From positions 40,878 to 104,877 of the forward strand of contig NZ_QLTS01000009.1 in NCBI RefSeq assembly GCF_003269275.1: DNA of 64,000 nucleotides. The letters are read 5' to 3'. How positions within the stretch are numbered: position 1 is the first letter of the stretch; every line of letters starts with the position of its first letter. The notes beneath the pieces are model-generated. The model was not told where the DNA came from, did no database searches, and saw only the letters and a list, made by a program, of their open reading frames with translations. Source of the DNA: Phascolarctobacterium faecium DSM 14760. Lineage in GTDB: Bacteria; Bacillota; Negativicutes; Acidaminococcales; Acidaminococcaceae. Both the position numbers and the translations under genes were made by a program. This document shows positions 41,330 to 48,935 of this stretch, piece after piece.

Positions 41330-42244
41330 ATGAACAATTTGCAAACACTAACTTTAGACAGCCGTGAAGTAGCAGTAATGCTTAACAAAAGACATGACCA
41401 TTTATTGAGAGATATTGATACTTATATTAGCTATTTAGGTCAAAACCCAAAATTGGGTTCTGATGATTTTTTCAAAGAAACATCTTATAAAGCTGGTACT
41501 GGCAGACGTTATAAAATCTATCAAATAACCAAGAAAGGCTGTGAGTTTTTAGCTCATAAGCAAACAGGTCGTAAAGGATCGTCGTTTACCGCATCTTATA
41601 TCAACCGCTTTCATGAAATGGAAGCACAGCTAGGCAAGAAGCCTTGGGTGTCGGTTAAAGCTACTCCCTTGCAGCAAACACTCATTGAAGAACCTTATAA
41701 GCCTACGGTAAAATACTGGAAAGGCGTACCGGTGTTAACTAAGTTAGACGTAGCTATGATTTTAAAGGTTGATGCGTCGTCGATTCAAAATTATATTCGT
41801 AGACCGTGGTTTATGACAGAAAACGTAGATTTTTACTTCTTGCGTGGACATGACTTGTTTGAGTACCGCAGAGAGAATAAAATCAAGTCTACAATCGCTG
41901 CCTTAATAGTACTTACCGAAAGTGGAGTTAGAAAGATATACGAAGCTAGAAATCGAAAATTTACACCTGCTGAATTGTTCCCAGTAAAATCGTCGTGTGA
42001 GCCACAAAGACCTATGCTTGTTAATGCGCCTATGAATATAGAGCTACAGAAGAAGATAAAGGATTTAGAAGGTAAGTTGATTGCTTTGCATGAGGTATTA
42101 AAACTTTATAACTACTGTAACACGCCTGAAAAATCGCAATGCTTCGCCACAACAATAAAAGACATAGGTATAAAAATATCGTGTGATGCACTTGATGTAA
42201 TCAATACAAAGCTTAGTTTAATTCCTGCCGAGGGTGTCGGTTAA
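41330..42244 (+). CDS. Rha-family antirepressor fused to a second DNA-binding-like domain
   Basis: 304 residues. N-terminal Rha domain (~7-100): LDSREVAVMLNKRHDHLLRDID, FFKETSYKAGTGRRYKIYQITKKG, INRFHEMEAQL. From ~120 a second domain (KYWKGVPVLTKLDVAMILKV, FYFLRGHDLFEYRREN, IVLTESGVRKIYEAR) resembles ORF6N/Bro-type antirepressor modules. A 25-bp exact repeat lies at the domain junction and again across the stop codon, indicating that the second domain was inserted. AAAGGAG upstream. Confidence 0.75.
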   Translation: MNNLQTLTLDSREVAVMLNKRHDHLLRDIDTYISYLGQNPKLGSDDFFKETSYKAGTGRRYKIYQITKKGCEFLAHKQTGRKGSSFTASYINRFHEMEAQLGKKPWVSVKATPLQQTLIEEPYKPTVKYWKGVPVLTKLDVAMILKVDASSIQNYIRRPWFMTENVDFYFLRGHDLFEYRRENKIKSTIAALIVLTESGVRKIYEARNRKFTPAELFPVKSSCEPQRPMLVNAPMNIELQKKIKDLEGKLIALHEVLKLYNYCNTPEKSQCFATTIKDIGIKISCDALDVINTKLSLIPAEGVG

Positions 42245-42256
42245 AGCTACTCCCTT
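41646..42256 (+). repeat. 25-bp direct repeats flanking the Rha second domain
   Basis: Copies at 41646-41670 and 42232-42256 are identical, 586 bp apart. Because 586 is not a multiple of three the copies are read in different frames, and the second contains the stop codon TAA 42242-42244. Confidence 0.95.
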
Positions 42257-42283
42257 CCTGTTGGGTATTTAAAATTTTAAAAA

Positions 42284-42319
42284 GTTTCCGACAAAATGCC
42301 ATTTAACAAGAGTTAAAAT
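42284..42319 (+). promoter_or_regulatory. Putative late promoter element, copy B
   Basis: GTTTCCGACA (42284-42293), 20 bases, TAAAAT (42314-42319) within AGTTAAAATAGTAATGTAAG, same as copy A. Confidence 0.7.
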
Positions 42320-42373
42320 AGTAATGTAAGGTTATTGGATATGAGAGCAGAGGCGATGTAAAAAATTAAAAAT

Positions 42374-42409
42374 GTATCCGACAAAACCACTATAAAAATG
42401 AGTTAAAAT
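42374..42409 (+). promoter_or_regulatory. Putative late promoter element, copy C
   Basis: GTATCCGACA (42374-42383), 20 bases, TAAAAT (42404-42409) within GAGTTAAAATAGTATCATAAAG. Ninety bases after copy B. Confidence 0.7.
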
Positions 42410-42440
42410 AGTATCATAAAGTTAGTTAGAACTTAATAGA

Positions 42441-42469
42441 AAGCGCTTACTTCGGTAGGCGCTTTTTTA
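42441..42469 (+). terminator. UUCG-capped terminator after late promoter C
   Basis: Ten-bp stem AAGCGCTTAC/GTAGGCGCTT (one G-U) with TTCG loop and six T, ~30 bases downstream of promoter C. Same design as the hairpin before terS. Confidence 0.8.
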
Positions 42470-42486
42470 TTTGGAAGGAGAGGCTT

Positions 42487-42726
42487 ATGGAAACAAAACA
42501 TAGTAACAAAGAGCAAGTTTTAAATTTATTTCAAAGTATGATTAATGAATTAAGAACTAAAAATTTTAAGAATGAAGATTACAGATTGTTTGGTGAAATT
42601 TTTGCAAGATTAGGAAGTATTTGCCATGATCTAAAAGAGTTTGAATCATCTGCAATGCTTTTAGAAAAAGCATTATCTAAAAATCGAGGCGATCTATTAA
42701 GCGAATCCGAAGAACATGATTCTTAA
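42487..42726 (+). CDS. Hypothetical helical protein, first gene after late promoters B/C
   Basis: 79 residues, helical with TPR-like flavour (EDYRLFGEIFARLGSICHDL, SAMLLEKALSKN). GGAAGGAGAGG upstream. Unknown. Confidence 0.55.
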   Translation: METKHSNKEQVLNLFQSMINELRTKNFKNEDYRLFGEIFARLGSICHDLKEFESSAMLLEKALSKNRGDLLSESEEHDS

Positions 42727-42783
42727 TGTCATTAATTATTAAAACTGAAAATTTCTAGTATTAATAATTGGAGGTATATTTTT

Positions 42784-43317
42784 ATGCAAAATTTTGCTGC
42801 AATCAAAAATGGTCAAGTTATAGGTTGGGCTAATGACAGAGACACTTTGATAAAAGATCTATTGAAAAAAGGGATATTAAAAAACTGTGATATAAGTCAG
42901 AAAGCTTTACCAGATGTTCTTAGAATTATTGAAGAACTGACAGAAAAAGTACAGGCTCTGCAAATTGAAAATAAACAACAAAAGCAGATTATAAATGAAA
43001 TGCAACCTCGAATAAGCTATTGCGATTTTATCCTAAACAATAATATAAAGATGTCGGTAACGCAGATTGCAAAAGACTATGGTATGAGCGCAAAGAAAAT
43101 GAATAGCCTGCTTCATGAGTTAGGTGTTCAGTATAAACAAGGCGGTATATGGTTTTTGTATGAAAAATATCAGTGTGACGGATATACCCAAAGCAAGACT
43201 TTTTCTACTGCTGACGGTGAAAATAGATTTCATACTTATTGGACGCAAAAAGGGCGACTGTTTATTTATCACTTATTGAAGAACAAAGGCGTACTTCCAG
43301 TTATAGAACAGGAGTGA
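42784..43317 (+). CDS. KilAC-domain antirepressor
   Basis: 177 residues. A coiled coil (~40-75) precedes a C-terminal KilAC/ANT domain: SVTQIAKDYGMSAKKMNSLL, ELGVQYKQGGIWFLYEKYQ, GYTQSKTF and HTYWTQKGRLFIYHLL. KilAC proteins bind DNA or antagonise repressors. Its place in a late transcription unit, next to tail-fibre genes, is unusual. Confidence 0.85.
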   Translation: MQNFAAIKNGQVIGWANDRDTLIKDLLKKGILKNCDISQKALPDVLRIIEELTEKVQALQIENKQQKQIINEMQPRISYCDFILNNNIKMSVTQIAKDYGMSAKKMNSLLHELGVQYKQGGIWFLYEKYQCDGYTQSKTFSTADGENRFHTYWTQKGRLFIYHLLKNKGVLPVIEQE

Positions 43318-43321
43318 AATT

Positions 43322-43480
43322 ATGGATAAAGAGGCTATCATACAAGACCAAATAAATTTACTGTTGGAGGAGCAGAAGAAGGCTGCATCTTTGGACGAGA
43401 AGTTAAAGATAGCATCAACCATAGCCAGTATGTTAAATGCTACTGTGGTTAAAGATGCTCCGGCCTCAGCAAAAATATAG
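43322..43480 (+). CDS. 52-residue hypothetical protein
   Basis: Helical (DKEAIIQDQINLLLEEQKKA, EKLKIASTIASMLNATV). GGAGTG upstream, three bases after the KilAC stop region. Unknown. Confidence 0.5.
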   Translation: MDKEAIIQDQINLLLEEQKKAASLDEKLKIASTIASMLNATVVKDAPASAKI

Positions 43481-43491
43481 GGGGCGAGCAT

Positions 43492-45639
43492 ATGACTGTA
43501 CAGAATACGACAGTTAAAGATATTTATGTTGGTAATGGAGCGACAACGAAATTCCCAATAACATTTCAGATGACGGATCATCCTGAATATATAAAAGTAT
43601 ATATTACAGGTGATGATAGCGTTGCCGTAGAAACGGAGAATTTTTCTGTCGATCTTGGAGCTAAAACAGTTACTTATCCAGCTAATGGCGATCCGCTGCC
43701 TGAAGGGCATAAAATAACTATTTATCGTGAGCTGCCATTGTATCAGCTAATGAACCTGGTTAATCAAGGTCCGTTTTTTGCAGAGAATATTGAATTGTCT
43801 TTTGACGATCTAATTTTTATATGTCAGCAATTAAATGAAAAATTGAATAGGACATTATCTGCTGGTATTGATGTAAGTAATTTTAATAATACTTTTCCGG
43901 TAAAGGCTGGAATGAGTTTTAGAATCAATGATGCTGGTGATGGGCTTGTACTGACGGAGGACCCTGCGAGGGTGTTACCTTTAGCTAAAGATGTATTAGA
44001 GCAAACGAAACAGGTCAAAGAGAGCGCCGTTAACGAAACAACAAATATTAAAAATACTGCAATCGAAGAGCTGACCGCTATAAAAGATGCTGCAGTAAAT
44101 GAGACTACAGAAATAAAGGATGAAGCTGTTGCTGCTAAAAATACCGCTGTTGAAGCTGCGGCTACTGCGGCAGAAGATGCTGTCAATAACGTTCAAACGT
44201 TACTTGATGAAAAAGTGGCTGCCGCAGAAAACGCAAAAAGTGCAGCTGTTTCTTCTGCTGAATCTGCATTAGCAAGTAAAAATGCTGCGGCTGCATCACA
44301 GTCGTCTGCTGCTGCCAGTGCAGAAACAGCCCAGGCTTCAGCAGAATCAGCTTCTAGCAGTGCTAATGCAGCATTAGCAAGTAAAAATGCTGCATTAACA
44401 AGTGAGAATAATGCGAAAGCTAGTGAAACCAAATCTGCAAAAAGTGAAGAAAATGCTAAGGCTGCTGAAACTGCTGCAGAAAATAGTAAAAAAAGTGCTT
44501 CAGATTCCGCTAGTGCGGCTTCTAGTAGTGCTGAATCTGCATTAGAATCTAAAACGTTAGCTGCAGCATCAGCAAATTCAGCTTCTGCGAGTAAGACAAG
44601 TGCAGAAAGCAGTGCTGAATCGGCAGCATCTTCAGCAACTACAGCTACAAGAGAGGCAGATAGAGCACAGGATATTGCTGACAGCTTAGAAGGTTTAGCT
44701 GGCATTACTGGTATAGCAACAACAGATGAAGCTATCGCTGGTGTAGTTGATAACAAAGCAATGACGCCGTTAAAGACGAAAGAAGCTATAGAGCAAGGTA
44801 CTAATGTTTTTACAGCTTTAAATGCTTTCAGAGCAAACATTATAGTATCAAACGGCACAGCGGCAGGCAGTCAAGGACAAATTGTTTTAGGCGTAAAACC
44901 CCGTACAGCAACAGTGCAAGCGAATATCATATCTAGCACAACAGGGGCGTTAAACTATAATGCAACAGAAACCACTGGTCATTACTTCAAAATTGGTAAC
45001 AATATTGCGACTACATCAATAACTAGTAATGAAAGTGAAACAGCAATCTTTTCACATAATGCCTTTGAATTTGCGCGAATAACAAATGTCGGCGTTGCGA
45101 AATGGCTGGGCAATGCAAATACAGCTACGAAACTAGAAACCTCCCGCACAATAAACGGCGTGGCTTTCGACGGAACGAAAGATATAATTGTAGACTCCAA
45201 CCCAGTGGGAACAATAATCGCCGTGGCATATACAGGGGTGCCGGAAGGATATATGCACTGCAATGGTGCAGCAGTTAACAGAACTACTTATGTTAATCTA
45301 TTTAATAAAATCGGTACAACTTACGGTGCCGGCGATGGTAGTACTACATTTAATTTGCCAAATACTGTAGCTAGATTCCTAGAGGGCGGCATAGGTGCCG
45401 GAACTTACTACGAAGCTGGGCTGCCTAATATTACTGGTAATATTTCAGCATTTAAATCTAGTATTAGTGGTGCGTTTGTAGGAAGTAACAATACTAACAG
45501 ATACGATGGTTGGAATGATAACGAAGATGAATATGCAGTATCTACCAGTTTTGATGCTTCTCGTAGCAATAGCATTTACGGTGCAAGTACTACTGTGCAG
45601 CCGCCTGCTATGACTGTAATTTACTGCATTAAATATTAA
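43492..45639 (+). CDS. Tail fibre protein (T7-like anchor, coiled-coil shaft, collar tip)
   Basis: 715 residues. The N-terminus (~1-150; DIYVGNGATTKFPITFQM, NFSVDLGAKTVTYPANGDPLPEG) is the T7 gp17-type anchor. Residues ~165-405 are an Ala/Ser-rich coiled coil (repeated ASKNAA, SAESA). The C-terminus from ~570 (VGTIIAVAYTGVPEGYMHCNG, YGAGDGSTTFNLPN, FLEGG) is a phage tail collar domain, ending PPAMTVIYCIKY. It should bind the host surface. A Tfa-like assembly gene follows. Confidence 0.9.
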   Translation: MTVQNTTVKDIYVGNGATTKFPITFQMTDHPEYIKVYITGDDSVAVETENFSVDLGAKTVTYPANGDPLPEGHKITIYRELPLYQLMNLVNQGPFFAENIELSFDDLIFICQQLNEKLNRTLSAGIDVSNFNNTFPVKAGMSFRINDAGDGLVLTEDPARVLPLAKDVLEQTKQVKESAVNETTNIKNTAIEELTAIKDAAVNETTEIKDEAVAAKNTAVEAAATAAEDAVNNVQTLLDEKVAAAENAKSAAVSSAESALASKNAAAASQSSAAASAETAQASAESASSSANAALASKNAALTSENNAKASETKSAKSEENAKAAETAAENSKKSASDSASAASSSAESALESKTLAAASANSASASKTSAESSAESAASSATTATREADRAQDIADSLEGLAGITGIATTDEAIAGVVDNKAMTPLKTKEAIEQGTNVFTALNAFRANIIVSNGTAAGSQGQIVLGVKPRTATVQANIISSTTGALNYNATETTGHYFKIGNNIATTSITSNESETAIFSHNAFEFARITNVGVAKWLGNANTATKLETSRTINGVAFDGTKDIIVDSNPVGTIIAVAYTGVPEGYMHCNGAAVNRTTYVNLFNKIGTTYGAGDGSTTFNLPNTVARFLEGGIGAGTYYEAGLPNITGNISAFKSSISGAFVGSNNTNRYDGWNDNEDEYAVSTSFDASRSNSIYGASTTVQPPAMTVIYCIKY

Positions 45640-45652
45640 GGGGAGAACAAAG

Positions 45653-46261
45653 ATGAAATTATATTATTATGACGAGAACGGATATTATCGTGCAATGTCA
45701 GAAGCGTTTTTAGACCCGCTTGAAACAGAACTGCAAGGGAAAGAAGTGTGGCTTATACCACCGCACGCAACAACTATTGAGCCACCATCAAGCGCAGATG
45801 GACACATTATAAAATTTAATGGGAAGACATGGGAACTGGAAAAAATGCCTGATCCGGAGCCGGAACCAGAACTTACGTTAGAAGAATTAAAAGCCCAAAA
45901 GCTTAAACTTGTTGATGCATGGACAGCAGATAAAATTACTGGCGGTTTTATTTCTCAATGCACCGGTAAACTTGTGAGGTATGATAGCGATAAAGATACT
46001 CAGCTTACGATGCAGGGAATTGCACTGAATGTCAGCACAGAACGTTTTGCAAACGAATATCCTTTGGGATGTCCAGTCCGGGGCTATAAAGAAGGAGAAA
46101 CTGAAAAAACAATACAGTATCTTAACGCTGCTCAGGTATATACCTGGTGTGCTGATTTATCGTCTCATATAGGTGCTTGTAAGCAGCAAGGATGGATTAA
46201 ACAGGCACAAGTAGAGGCAGCGTTAAGCAAAGAGGATTTGGACGCTATTATATTAGATTAG
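45653..46261 (+). CDS. Tail fibre assembly-type protein (DUF4376-like)
   Basis: 202 residues: N-terminal YYYDENGYYRAMSEAFLDP and Pro/Glu linker (~75-90), then a C-terminal DUF4376-like helical part (LKLVDAWTADKITGGFIS, WIKQAQVEAALSKEDLD). The gene after the fibre usually encodes a chaperone or cap for it. Confidence 0.75.
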   Translation: MKLYYYDENGYYRAMSEAFLDPLETELQGKEVWLIPPHATTIEPPSSADGHIIKFNGKTWELEKMPDPEPEPELTLEELKAQKLKLVDAWTADKITGGFISQCTGKLVRYDSDKDTQLTMQGIALNVSTERFANEYPLGCPVRGYKEGETEKTIQYLNAAQVYTWCADLSSHIGACKQQGWIKQAQVEAALSKEDLDAIILD

Positions 46262-46272
46262 GCGGTGCAAAG

Positions 46273-46572
46273 ATGGTTGAAATGGCAATGGCCTCAATAA
46301 CAATCTTTAGCTTTTTATTTGGCATAGTAGGTTTTGTATTTAAGATTTGGATAATAAATCCTTTGTCTACGGCGATAGAGAACCTCCAAAAGACTGTTGA
46401 CGCTTTAGCTAAGACTATTAATAGGGAACAAGAACGTACAACAGATTTAAAAATAAAATTTGCTGAGATTGATCAGAGGGCAAAATCTGCACATAACAGG
46501 ATTGATGAAGTTGGTGAACGGCTATTGCTGGTAGAAAACAAATGTAATAACTGTTCATGTAAGGATAAGTGA
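46273..46572 (+). CDS. Membrane-anchored coiled-coil protein (XhlA-like)
   Basis: 99 residues: one N-terminal transmembrane helix (ITIFSFLFGIVGFVFKIWII) and a coiled coil ending in CNNCSC. Resembles XhlA-type lysis accessory proteins; placed before holin and amidase. Confidence 0.6.
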   Translation: MVEMAMASITIFSFLFGIVGFVFKIWIINPLSTAIENLQKTVDALAKTINREQERTTDLKIKFAEIDQRAKSAHNRIDEVGERLLLVENKCNNCSCKDK

Positions 46573-46577
46573 TATTT

Positions 46578-46910
46578 ATGTTTGAGAAAATAAAAAACTT
46601 AATAGTAGGTGCTAGAAACAAAGTAGCCTCAATGTCGCCAAAAATAATGGCTGTCATTGTAGGCTATTTTATTGCAGTCGTTTTGCTGGTACTGACCTAT
46701 TACGCTGCATGGATGTATATGTGGTTATGGCTAGATAAGATTATTATGTCTGACCTGCTGGCGTTGATACGTGAGATCACAGGTCCGGCTATGGTTGCAT
46801 TTGTGACCTTTATAGCTACAAGTTTAGTAGATAAAGACGGGGACGGTGTCCCTGACAAGTTTGAACAGGAGGCAGAAAACAATGGTGACGAAAAGAATCA
46901 CTTTAGATGA
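46578..46910 (+). CDS. Holin-like membrane protein
   Basis: 110 residues from ATG 46578 (GTG 46569 possible). Two hydrophobic helices (~20-45 KIMAVIVGYFIAVVLLVLTY; ~65-85 ITGPAMVAFVTFIATSL) and an acidic tail with DKDGDGVPDKFEQEAEN. Directly before the amidase, so probably the holin. Confidence 0.65.
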   Translation: MFEKIKNLIVGARNKVASMSPKIMAVIVGYFIAVVLLVLTYYAAWMYMWLWLDKIIMSDLLALIREITGPAMVAFVTFIATSLVDKDGDGVPDKFEQEAENNGDEKNHFR

Positions 46911-47421
46911 GCTGCGGCAGTTAGCAGTAAGGGGTAAAGGTAATATTGATAAAATCTATCTACACTGGTCAGCTGGTATTTATCACCAGTTTTTTAGTGA
47001 CTATCACCTAAACATTGACAGCGACGGCGCTGTTATGGCGACAACCGATGATTTAACTGAATATAAGGTTCATACATGGCGGCGCAATTCTAGAGCTATT
47101 GGGATTGCTTTAGCATGCTGTGTAGATGCTGTAGCCTATGCTAATGGGCATATTGATTTTGGCAACGTGCCACCGACAGAGTTACAGATAGATAGTATGG
47201 CGAAAGTTGTAGCTGTATTGTGTGAGGAGCTTGGATTGGACATTGATGCCGATACCGTAATGACACATGCAGAAGCAGCAGACTTAGACGACTACGGCCC
47301 GGCAACTACTTTTGAACGCTGGGACTTGTGGAAATTGCCAGATGTGCCAGGCGACGGAGAACTGAAACCAGGCGGTGATGTTATTCGTGGTAAGGCGATC
47401 TGGTGGCATCATAATTGGTAA
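46882..47421 (+). CDS. Endolysin: N-acetylmuramoyl-L-alanine amidase (amidase_2)
   Basis: 179 residues from ATG 46882 (AGGAGG upstream). IYLHWSAGIYHQFFSDYHL has the first zinc histidine, RNSRAIGIALACC the core, and MTHAEAADLDDYGP the next; WDLWKL completes the amidase_2 fold. Cuts the stem peptide from muramic acid. No binding domain or signal peptide, so it needs the holin. Overlaps the holin gene by 29 bases. Confidence 0.88.
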   Translation: MVTKRITLDELRQLAVRGKGNIDKIYLHWSAGIYHQFFSDYHLNIDSDGAVMATTDDLTEYKVHTWRRNSRAIGIALACCVDAVAYANGHIDFGNVPPTELQIDSMAKVVAVLCEELGLDIDADTVMTHAEAADLDDYGPATTFERWDLWKLPDVPGDGELKPGGDVIRGKAIWWHHNW

Positions 47422-47445
47422 AGATTGTATAAGGAGGTGACTAAT

Positions 47446-47526
47446 ATGGAAAAACAGCGTATTTTGATTTGGGCTGGTATTGCTCTTGCGATTTTGGTAG
47501 GGTGCATTACTTATTACAATCTGTAA
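47446..47526 (+). CDS. 26-residue membrane peptide in the lysis cassette
   Basis: MEKQRILIWAGIALAILVG… one transmembrane helix; strong AAGGAGGTGA site. May be a lysis accessory peptide. Unknown family. Confidence 0.55.
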   Translation: MEKQRILIWAGIALAILVGCITYYNL

Positions 47527-47569
47527 GATAAAACCCAGCCACAGAATTAGCCTGTGCGTTGTTTTATCT
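47526..47569 (+). other. Hairpin after the membrane peptide
   Basis: AGATAAAAC/GTTTTATCT outer stem with CACAG/CTGTG inside; no T tract. The next ~120 bases before the spanin-like genes contain no open frame I trust. Confidence 0.5.
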
Positions 47570-47687
47570 CTAAAACACTAGGAAATATAAGTGGGAGTAT
47601 AGAAAACGGCGCACAGGTTGATTATATTGAAAATAGAACTATCTTAATGATAATGAAATAGAATTTAATTTGAAAGAAGGGCAGAAA

Positions 47688-48077
47688 GTGAATGAAGAAA
47701 AACAAATCAGGTATAGCAAGTATCTTATTATTAGTTTTGCCCTTATTGCTGTGCTTATCATTTTCTTTGAATTGTTTTGCGGAGGAACTTCCGGAAACAA
47801 TAATGATGTCCAGGGAACAGTTCAACGAATTGCAGACGATAATAAACAGACAGGAAAATCTGTTGATAGGGCTATCGAACACGTTGGAACTGCAGCAGAT
47901 GAACTCGAACGAGCTGAAGAAGCTAATCGAAGAGCAGCGTTTATCTTATCAGAAGATAAGGAGCGAGCTAATGCTTGCGCAGGAATCATTGTCGAACTCC
48001 AAAAAAACAATAGCAGAGCAAAACAAATCCTTGCAGACGTTGAGCTTTCAAATAAAACAAGAAAAGTCCAGAAGTGA
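47688..48077 (+). CDS. Overlapping lysis gene 1 (inner-membrane spanin-like)
   Basis: 129 residues from GTG 47688. N-terminal anchor helix (YLIISFALIAVLIIFFELF, ~11-29), then a long alpha-helical/coiled-coil periplasmic region (KSVDRAIEHVGTAADELERAEEANRRA in part), the topology of Rz-type i-spanins. It shares its ribosome binding site (AAGAAGGG) with a second gene starting four bases later in the +1 frame; the two overlap for 386 bases. Confidence 0.65.
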   Translation: MNEEKQIRYSKYLIISFALIAVLIIFFELFCGGTSGNNNDVQGTVQRIADDNKQTGKSVDRAIEHVGTAADELERAEEANRRAAFILSEDKERANACAGIIVELQKNNSRAKQILADVELSNKTRKVQK

Positions 48078-48153
48078 ATTAAAGCAGAGGCAGAAGGCCT
48101 TTTGGGGATTTGCAGGAGGGGTATTAGTAGGAGCTATAGCAGCGAGCAGGTGA
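47692..48153 (+). CDS. Overlapping lysis gene 2 (secreted coiled-coil protein)
   Basis: 153 residues from ATG 47692. Signal peptide (MKKNKSGIASILLLVLPLLL, possible cleavage at CFA/EE, one Cys at ~28 without a canonical lipobox), coiled coil (~50-125), and a C-terminal hydrophobic helix (FWGFAGGVLVGAIAA). Reads +1 relative to the gene starting at 47688. The pair recalls Rz/Rz1 but with nearly complete overlap. Confidence 0.65.
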   Translation: MKKNKSGIASILLLVLPLLLCLSFSLNCFAEELPETIMMSREQFNELQTIINRQENLLIGLSNTLELQQMNSNELKKLIEEQRLSYQKIRSELMLAQESLSNSKKTIAEQNKSLQTLSFQIKQEKSRSELKQRQKAFWGFAGGVLVGAIAASR

Positions 48154-48157
48154 TTAT

Positions 48158-48400
48158 ATGGATACTTGCCGTTTGCAGGCAAGAGATTGGCTTTCGCAGT
48201 CCACACGAAAGGAATTTGAAGCAATCATTTCAGAAGCCAAACTAACGCCGCGGCAAATAGAAATTATAGAACTCAAGTTTATTCACGATCTTAAAAACTA
48301 TCAAATAGCGATGAAAATAGATACGTCAGTGCAAACGGTCGAAAGAGATCTGCAGCAGGCGTATAATTCAGTTAAGAGAGCATTAAAGGCAGTCACATAA
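48158..48400 (+). CDS. Sigma-region-4-like HTH protein
   Basis: 80 residues. LTPRQIEIIELKFIHDLKNYQIAMKID (in part) and SVQTVERDLQQAYNSVKRAL form a sigma70 region 4/LuxR-type HTH. Sits after the lysis genes and just before a strong terminator; may regulate late expression. Confidence 0.7.
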   Translation: MDTCRLQARDWLSQSTRKEFEAIISEAKLTPRQIEIIELKFIHDLKNYQIAMKIDTSVQTVERDLQQAYNSVKRALKAVT

Positions 48401-48426
48401 TAGTTGTGGCTGCCTTATTTTTTATG
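48387..48426 (+). terminator. Intrinsic terminator of the lysis unit
   Basis: Eleven-pair stem AGGCAGTCACA/TGTGGCTGCCT, T-rich tail TATTTTTT. It overlaps the end of the sigma-4-like gene. Confidence 0.85.
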
Positions 48427-48518
48427 CCTATATTAGGGAATTATGAGGGAATGTTGACGGATTATAAGAGCTGATTTAACGGATAATATAGTTAAGATAA
48501 ATGAACGGAGGCAAGACT

Positions 48519-48935
48519 ATGAGTGGCAATATGAATTTAGGAATTACAAGCAGTTCTGTACTTACTACATATCCACAAACGATGACTTGTATTGTAGATG
48601 GAACAAATATTATTCAGGTTGATTTTTATGGGAACAGGCAGAAGGTTGGAGTTACTCAAAGTGCGTATGATGAGTTAGAAAAAATCAGTAATGAATATTA
48701 TAACAAGCTTGTTGAACTTAAAGTAATTACCCAACCTAAAACACCAGAACAGCAGATGCAGGAGCAAACGGAACTTATGGCAGATATGCTGAAAGAAATG
48801 CAGAATATGAAGCGTGAAATCGAGGTGCTTAAAAATGATCAATCCACAAGCTGTAGCACAAATGCTGAGACTAAACCAGCAGGACACGAACCGCCTTGCG
48901 GAAGCATGGGCGACGGCGATGAATGTAGCGAATAA
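48519..48935 (+). CDS. Hypothetical protein, right-end cassette gene 1
   Basis: 138 residues from ATG 48519 (GGAGGCAAG upstream). Beta-rich start (CIVDGTNIIQVDFYGNRQKVG), Gln/Glu coiled coil, and a Cys-containing tail encoded across the start of the next gene. Unknown. Confidence 0.6.
   Translation: MSGNMNLGITSSSVLTTYPQTMTCIVDGTNIIQVDFYGNRQKVGVTQSAYDELEKISNEYYNKLVELKVITQPKTPEQQMQEQTELMADMLKEMQNMKREIEVLKNDQSTSCSTNAETKPAGHEPPCGSMGDGDECSE

Noticed and set aside
44193..44858. 221-codon minus-strand Ala/Ser-rich frame
   Set aside because: Antisense shadow of the Ala-rich coiled coil of the tail fibre.
24844..45639. Diversity-generating retroelement, as in the related phage BPP-1
   Set aside because: I found no reverse transcriptase gene and no template/variable repeat pair near the tail fibre; the fibre tip is a collar domain instead.
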